A DNA stretch of 64,000 nucleotides, from assembly GCA_949316235.1 (NCBI GenBank), contig OX438743.1, forward strand, positions 33,635,242 through 33,699,241, written 5' to 3'. The position numbers and the translations under genes are program-made. The notes beneath the pieces are model-generated. The model searched no databases. It saw only the letters and a list, made by a program, of their open reading frames with translations, and was not told the DNA's origin. Positions within the stretch are counted from its first letter, which is position 1; each line of letters starts with the position of its first letter. This DNA is from Oegoconia quadripuncta. Taxonomy: Eukaryota; Arthropoda; Insecta; Lepidoptera; Autostichidae. This document shows, piece after piece, positions 58,276-64,000 of this stretch.

Positions 58276-58570
58276 CGACCTGTTTGGTCTAGTGGTTAAA
58301 AATTCTGACTGCTATACCAAAAGGTCGCGGGTTCGAATCCCGCTAGGGGCATATGTTTGTATGATGAATACAGACATGTGTTCCCGAGTTATGGATGTTT
58401 TTCATTTATTTATGTATTTATTTACAAAAATAAATATGTATTTGTGTAGTTTATCAATCATCTGGAATCCATATACCAATACCAATCCATAATACAAGCC
58501 TAGTTGCTTAGTGTGGAACTAGATGGCGCTGTGTGTATGTGCAAAGGTATTTATTGTTATTATATTATTT
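58276..58570 (+). mobile_element. tRNA-headed SINE (family 2), best-preserved copy
   Basis: GACCTGTTTGGTCTAGTGGT, TATACCAAAAGGTCGCGGGT, GGTTCGAATCCCGCTAGGGG and CCCGAGTTATGGATG. The A box (TGGTCTAGTGG) and B box (GGTTCGAATCC) both fit the pol III tRNA consensus. The body ends with the shared AACTAGATGGCGCTGTGTG block and a T/A-rich tail. Confidence 0.8.
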
Positions 58571-58684
58571 ACTAGAGACAATGTGACTTATTTTGCGTCA
58601 ATAGACCGCGTTTTTGCGCCCATGAATCTTCATTGCTATGTTGGATGGGCGCACGTACCTATTAATTCCACAATAAGTTCTATA

Positions 58685-59042
58685 TGAAAAATACTTTAAA
58701 AAACAAGCTTTCTTTTAAGGCTCCATCATGATTATCACATATTATTCTAGTACACAGACGAGTAACATAAAGTCCATCTAGGAGTTCCATCTTCAGATCC
58801 TCGTCATCATGTGTAATGGAAAGTGCTCATGGCAACAAAACAAACTAGCCCAAATTCGACTTTGCCATTTGCCATCAGGGAGTTCCAGTCCCTACATTCC
58901 GGCTTCATCATCAGATCACCTTGATGGTACCATAATATTGCATTGTTATCGAACATACATAAATATGCCAAATTCAGCTCAATCAAATTCAAATCAAATT
59001 TTGAAACGGACAACTTACATACGAACATTGCAAACTAAATAA
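58685..59042 (+). repeat. Dispersed repeat, about 350 bp, copy 2
   Basis: Same order of blocks as 38700-39065: CATCATGATTATCACATATT, CGTCATCATGTGTAATGGA, AACAAAACAAACTAGC and GATCACCTTGATGGTAC. Small open frames in it on both strands are incidental. Confidence 0.65.
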
Positions 59043-59269
59043 CGGCTCGTAAAAATCAACCGAACTCTTAAAAATCGTGAAGATATTCAAAACTTTGTGC
59101 AATAGTACGTTAGTACCATATTAATTCTGTGGCATAGATAACTTTTTAAATTATAAACCCAGAATTGTGTGGCCTCAAACTAACTAAACTAACACGGGAG
59201 ATTTGTGAGCGCAATACGAGTATGTGATATTATCGCCACGGCAAATAGTAACGTCTGTAATAACATTGA

Positions 59270-59630
59270 ACCGCCAAAGTCTTTGTCCGGTCGTATCATT
59301 TGAGTGCGATTTTTTTATATTAAAGACTAAACAGAGAAGCGGTTCTTATCCATGTTTGATGAAAATCCGTTAAGACGTTCCAAAGATTTTAACACAATTC
59401 GATGATATCAGTCTTTCGATGTAATTTTAATGTTTTTTCTATTTTAGATTAAACTCGGGGATAGGTTCCAAGGTACGTTTAATGAAAATACTCCTAGCTT
59501 AGGCCGTTTCGAGAATTATGTAACTTTTACCACATTTGATTTGGTCTATCTAGACGACATAATCATTTGTTCCTCGGGCGTTTTTTTTTTTTTTTACAAA
59601 TTATAGTTATTAAATGTTATTAAAACATCT
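59270..59630 (+). repeat. Dispersed repeat, copy 3, 5' end shortened
   Basis: AACCGCCAAAGTCTTTGTCC, TTTTATATTAAAGACTAAAC, TTTGATGAAAATCCGTTAAG and GGTCTATCTAGACGAC, ending in a long T run at 59581-59595. Confidence 0.55.
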
Positions 59631-59815
59631 CAACTATTCATTCGGATTCTTTTCGTAGATCTTGACATGGAATATAAGTGCATTAAGTAGGTACGGAAAT
59701 GAAAAAGGGATTTCAGCTGGTTTGGCGTCCATTATGGAATTTAAGAAAAATGCGTCAAAGCTCATTTGTGAGAGTACCTGTTACCTAGTGGTATCTTCGG
59801 GCTATATTGACACAA

Positions 59816-60140
59816 ATGGATTCTAAAAGGCCCGCCAGCACCGAGCACTTAGTCGGACGACGGTTGGAGCTTCTTCTTGCCCAAGTATTTACGTCCTTAT
59901 TGTCTGTTCTCTTATTGTATTTATCCCTTCAGAATTGCAAAAAATTAGGTTTCCTTTATTAATTCTTCAGACATAATGTATGTCGTTTTATGCATTTCGA
60001 TAAATGGATTCTAAAAGGCCGCTAGCATCGAGCACTTAGTCAGATGATGTTAGAAATTCTTCGTGTATTTTTCTGTTTCTCTTTCAGTTCTGCTTGCACG
60101 TTTATACCAACTTGTGACATATAGTAATTGCAAAAAAGTG
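59816..60140. repeat. Diverged tandem pair, about 188-bp period
   Basis: ATGGATTCTAAAAGGCCCGC at 59816 recurs as ATGGATTCTAAAAGGCCGCT at 60004. GAGCACTTAGTC and ATTGCAAAAAA-type blocks follow in both units. The units differ much more than those at 45849. Confidence 0.65.
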
Positions 60141-60891
60141 AGTAGGTTTTCGTTCTATTTATTCCGAGTAAATACTTCACCTACATTTCGATTTTAGATT
60201 TTTCTTAGTATTTCAAGTGACCTACTTCATTTACAAATACTTATTTACCTACATGAAGTTACACATAAGTCAATCAAATCAATCAATCAAATAGTTTTAC
60301 AAATAATCAATCAATAAATAATTACAATAAAAATACAAAAAAATAAATTTACTTTTTATTGTTTAAATAAGGAAGGTACATTTAAATATCTTATAGAAAC
60401 TACAAATTAGGCGGCCTTATCGCTAAATTCAGGCAACCCTATCATCACGGAATTCAATACGAGTAATTAAGTGGGTTAGCACAAATAATTTCCTAATTGT
60501 TAAGTACATGGGAAAGTACTGCATATTGAATTCAAAAAGTGTTATCTTATATGTATGCAAAACATTAATAAGTACTACATGTGATGAGACACAAAATAAG
60601 ACTTGAAATATTTAATGAAATAAACACAAAGTTGGAGTCTCGGTGCGAAGTATTTTTTTTTCGTCAAAAAAGTATTGGGTAAAGCATAAACTTACTTCGT
60701 TATTGGTTCGAATCGAACGTTTCTCCCAGATTGATATTTGTACCGTGGATAAAAATCGACGACTTCGACATCTACTTGATTATTGAGTTAGAAGCTTTGC
60801 TAACAATTTTCAATTTCGCTGGAAAAGTATTGCAATTTTTGCACCTGTGGATTTAATTGCTTTTTAAAACATTTGAAACTGTCCTTATTGG

Positions 60892-61092
60892 CTACTGGAA
60901 GTTAGCATAAATCTGACGGTTCGTCTCTGCTGTCAAACCTCCACAGATCCTAATGGTACTCCCGTAATAGGCGTTCAGACCGCCCCAGTAGTACTTGCGA
61001 TCTTCGATGCTTATAACGACGCTGTCCACCGCTCTACCTCGTCCGATAGAATAACACCGCATCTTCGTCATACTGCACTCAGGATAACTAGT
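60892..61092 (-). pseudogene. Unidentified coding-like segment
   Basis: The minus strand is open for 66 codons and ends in TAG at 60892-60894. The first methionine is at 61071, giving 59 residues. The peptide has ordinary protein composition and is G+C-richer than its surroundings: CYSIGRGRAVDSVVISIEDR, then KYYWGGLNAYYGSTIRICGG, then a short polar end. I do not recognise the family. The mix of Gly, Tyr, Trp and alternating hydrophobic residues suggests beta strands of a small secreted or extracellular domain, which is inference only. A TGA closes the frame upstream at 61093-61095. GTGCAG just before the methionine could be a splice acceptor, so it may be a terminal exon of a gene nested in or next to ASPP, or a retrocopy fragment. 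The perfect hairpin at 61105-61158 lies just upstream. Confidence 0.3.
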
Positions 61093-61104
61093 TCACTTCG
61101 GCTC

Positions 61105-61158
61105 ACTGTACGTGATATAGCCATAACTTGGAAGAGTTATGGCTATATCACGTACAGT
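61105..61158. repeat. Perfect 24-bp inverted repeat with 6-bp loop
   Basis: The arm at 61105-61128 (ACTGTACGTGATATAGCCAT plus AACT) is exactly repeated in reverse at 61135-61158. The loop is TGGAAG. No mismatch occurs in either arm. Confidence 0.9.
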
Positions 61159-61184
61159 ATTCTATTCTACAGTATTTCAAATAC

Positions 61185-61330
61185 CTAACCACTTAGCCAA
61201 GTGCCAAACTTTTCTATAATGAATGACAAACGTTAACACTTTATTTTCACAGCTTATTGGATGTCAATAAGTCGCGTACAGTTGATAGCCAATAAGATGA
61301 AAAGCAGCGTCACAGCGTTTCTAAAATTCC
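61185..61330. mobile_element. Diverged copy of the 54048-54215 MITE
   Basis: TTAGCCAAGTGCCAAACTTT, ATGACAAACGTTAAC, TATTGGATGTCAATAAGTCG and CAATAAGATGAAAAGC match the other copy in reverse orientation, with more substitutions. The right arm is badly decayed. Confidence 0.55.
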
Positions 61331-62254
61331 AAATATTTTATTCCTAACAAAGTTTACAAACAATTTAAACTCCTCGTCCTATTACCTGAGCATAAAAATG
61401 TATCAGTATCATAAATTTAGATGTTTCGAGATGGTTATTCCAGTTATAGTAACTTCAGCCCAAAGACTACCTATTTTGATTGTCAGCGCTGTAAATTACA
61501 TAAAAAAATGATCTGCTTTCAACTGAAAGCATTCAAATATTAACATTAAAAAACTCTAAATTAATAAACCGATTCTAATGATAAATCTAGCAAAGTAGAA
61601 AACGTTTTCGAAAAAATGAAACGGGATCAATTCTCCATATTTACACTGAAATGGAATACCGAAGAAAATTCTAAGTACTATCATAAAACCTCGTTGTAGG
61701 TAATTTAATGTGTATTTATCGAAAAATGCACGTTCGCACTGTAAATGCTTAAGACAGGTAAGAGGACATCGCTTTTAATGATTAGGCCGCCTAATTGTGT
61801 TCTATTGTTATCTTCAGGAATTATTGTAAATTATTTTGAGTAAGAAAGAGTATTTTTAACCAACTTCACTCAAACATTCAAAAATGGAGGGAGGTTACAT
61901 GTTCGTATATATTTTTATTGTAATATAATCACTTTACACTGTTTACATCTTGACCTTCCCTAATAACCCTCAACTCAAAGCCCTCATCGACACAAAGACT
62001 GAGCCCGAGCGCGTCATCTAAACAATATTAGCAGAGAGCTATGCCAAGTAGGTTGCGGGCATTCGGTCGTGACTCGCTTGGACCTGACTCGGGGGATTAT
62101 TCTCAAACATAATTAATTTATAGTGGTTATGAAATTATTTATTTATCATTATTTTAGTCTATTTCTACAGTTTTTCAGTATGATGTAAGATAATAATGAG
62201 GTTGTATTTACCTACGTATAACCTTATCAATACAGTGTAAACTTATGGAGTAAA

Positions 62255-62306
62255 TAAATTATTGTGTTGCATTGCATTATATTGTATTGCATTGTATTGC
62301 ATTTAA
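62255..62306 (+). repeat. (ATTGC/ATTGT)n degenerate pentamer tandem
   Basis: About nine units alternating ATTGC, ATTGT and ATTAT. It directly precedes the Helitron-like copy at 62320. Confidence 0.65.
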
Positions 62307-62319
62307 TGAGTGGTGAGAT

Positions 62320-62532
62320 CTAACTAATATTATAAATGCAAAAGTTTGGATGTTTGTGTGTTTGTTGCTGAATCACGGCGAAACGGATGAAAGGATTTGA
62401 TTGAAATTTGATATATAGATAGAACATACCCTGGATTAAAACATAGGATACTTTTATCCCGATAAAATGAATAGTTCCCGCGGGATAAACAAATTTCAGC
62501 GATAAAATTATTCAACGCAGGCGAAGCCGCTT
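62320..62532 (+). mobile_element. Helitron-like element, 3' end lost
   Basis: AACTAATATTATAAATGC, GAATCACGGCGAAACGGATG, CCCGCGGGATAAACAAATTT and GCAGGCGAAGCCGC. The last 20 or so bases with CTAG are missing. Confidence 0.55.
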
Positions 62533-64000
62533 GACAAAGAATGAATAAAATTAAAAGTAGCCATTGCCAATCTCAATTCTATATTATTAAGAAATAATAA
62601 ATTAAGAAAGGGACGAAACGTAAACCTGTGAAGCCTTGAAACAATTTTAACATAGGTATCATCTATATCTAAATTTAAGTTAATTTCTTATCTACTCTTA
62701 ACCTTTCTTATCTGAATATGAAGGATAAAGAAAATTTAAGGCAATGACAGTATGATATTCGAAAAAATATAAATTATTATAATATCACGGTTTTGGTTTC
62801 GAACTCAATAATTATTTTTTATTTCAGGGGACAATAAGTTACGAGTATATTTTAATTTTGAAATTAGTATAATTACTGCTCATTTACGATACTGACATCC
62901 CCAGAGAAGAATGAGCAATAAACTGTTATTCTTTTCACATACGTACCTAATACAATTTCTGACACGACAAAAAAAAAGGAAAAATATTAATTAATATAAT
63001 ATTAATATAAAAAAAATAATCGGACTGAATATTAACCAGCAGTTCATGTACATGCTTGCTTGCTTATCTATTATATTTAAATAAAGAGAATTTTATAATA
63101 AGTAATAATTGAACATATACTACTTTCTGTTTTAAAGTAGGAACCTATAGTTTTTAATTTATTTGAAGGCAAATTTGGAATGTCTTCTGGTAATTATTAT
63201 CTATAAAATGTTGATAGAGGTGCTGATTGGGTAGGTAGGTATAAGCAGATCTCGCTGCTTTTGTATTTAGATAACATCGCGTGGCCAACTTACGCAGGTA
63301 GTGTGACAGATTACGGTCGTCTGTCGTGCCGTCGACTGTACCTATACTTAGACCCGTATATCAGAATGTTGGTCAAGCGTAGATCTGCGCTTCAGCATAG
63401 TTAGAAAGAGATGCCGCTATCAAGTTACATAAAGCTGTCGGTTTTTAAATGTCCTCAAGCGGAAATCTCTGCTTGAGTAATATTCTGTAATACGGGCCTT
63501 ATACTCTTTGATGTAAATATCGAACTCGGAGTCAACTGGACGCTTTAAGCGATGATGCAATGTTAGCAGTGGAACTATAGGCAATGACACCTCTATAGCT
63601 AACACTATTTATACGTCATAAATTATAAATTTTCTAGTAGGTTACCGAATTGAAAAAAAAAAAATCGTTACATGCCAATGATAAGGAGAAGTTACAGAAT
63701 AGACACCCTGTATACGAGATACGTGGCACAAAAATTGCGAGATTCGTTCGAAGATATAAAAGCTGTCGCGTAACAAGCCTTGATATTGGAACATCTTGAT
63801 ATCTAAAGGACTTTGAAGGTTTTCGAGCAACATCAAATTTTTTTGCCGAACATTGACATTTCTTTGTTAGGTACAAATATTCTGATTTTTAACCAAAAAG
63901 GAATGTTGTTTTCAGTGTCAACATTTAATAAGGAATTTGTTGATTAGAAAATAATTCTATATCAGTTACCTACATGTCTTTAAAGGCCTGATATATCTAC
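62533..64000. other. No gene recognised at the window end
   Basis: A+T-rich sequence with small overlapping frames (63420-63876, minus) that show no motif. The next ASPP exon is expected downstream but was not found here. The stretches 60141-60891 and 61331-62319 are also without supported features. Confidence 0.45.

Noticed and set aside
58276..58348. Possible functional tRNA gene
   Set aside because: It has A and B boxes, but the sequence continues into a body shared with three other copies (6821, 37154, 47540), so it is a SINE head. The acceptor stem does not close as in a tRNA.
1..64000. CRISPR arrays, bacterial operons, prophage or a novel defence system
   Set aside because: No regularly spaced direct repeats, no operon-like gene packing and no ribosome-binding-site pattern. 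Spliced exons and the insect repeats show a eukaryotic nuclear genome.

Overview
This window looks like nuclear DNA from a moth or butterfly (Lepidoptera). It is A+T-rich and very gene-poor. It carries GT-AG introns and a dense load of transposon remains of lepidopteran type: jockey/CR1-like and RTE-like non-LTR retrotransposons, two tRNA-headed SINE families, a SINE family with a 5S-rRNA-like head, Helitron-like elements ending in GCTAG, and foldback MITEs. The species cannot be named from the sequence.

Only one host gene can be recognised. Three short, G+C-rich exons on the + strand (32004-32150, 40657-40783, 57053-57225) join in frame with matching intron phases. They encode 149 codons of a continuous coiled coil that aligns with the N-terminal coiled-coil region of ASPP1/ASPP2 (vertebrate PPP1R13B/TP53BP2; Drosophila ASPP). 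The introns between them are about 8.5 kb and 16.3 kb. The upstream exons (N-terminal ubiquitin-like domain) and downstream exons (proline-rich part, ankyrin repeats, SH3) were not found, so the window is probably an internal slice of a very long gene. Whether the first 32 kb is an ASPP intron or intergenic DNA cannot be decided here.

Layout. 1-32003: no recognised exon; SINEs, non-LTR fragments (including a jockey-like element nested in an RTE-like one at 7590-9042), MITEs at 3830, 11287 and 25052, Helitron-like pieces, and a possible promoter-like tract near 3400. 32004-40656: first exon and intron, with a Helitron-like copy just after the donor, SINEs and a rearranged SINE at 38491. 40657-57052: second exon and the large intron, with an endonuclease-domain fragment (43450-42655, minus), 5S-headed SINEs, a 135-bp tandem duplication and a decayed reverse transcriptase (48535-49405). 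57053-64000: third exon, then intron with repeats, a perfect 24-bp hairpin and one unidentified minus-strand coding-like segment at 60892-61092.

Apart from ASPP, almost every open frame is either a transposon remnant or background. The observations most worth following are the 5S-headed SINE family with an added tRNA A-box-like motif, the unassigned coding-like segment near 61 kb, and several foldback structures.
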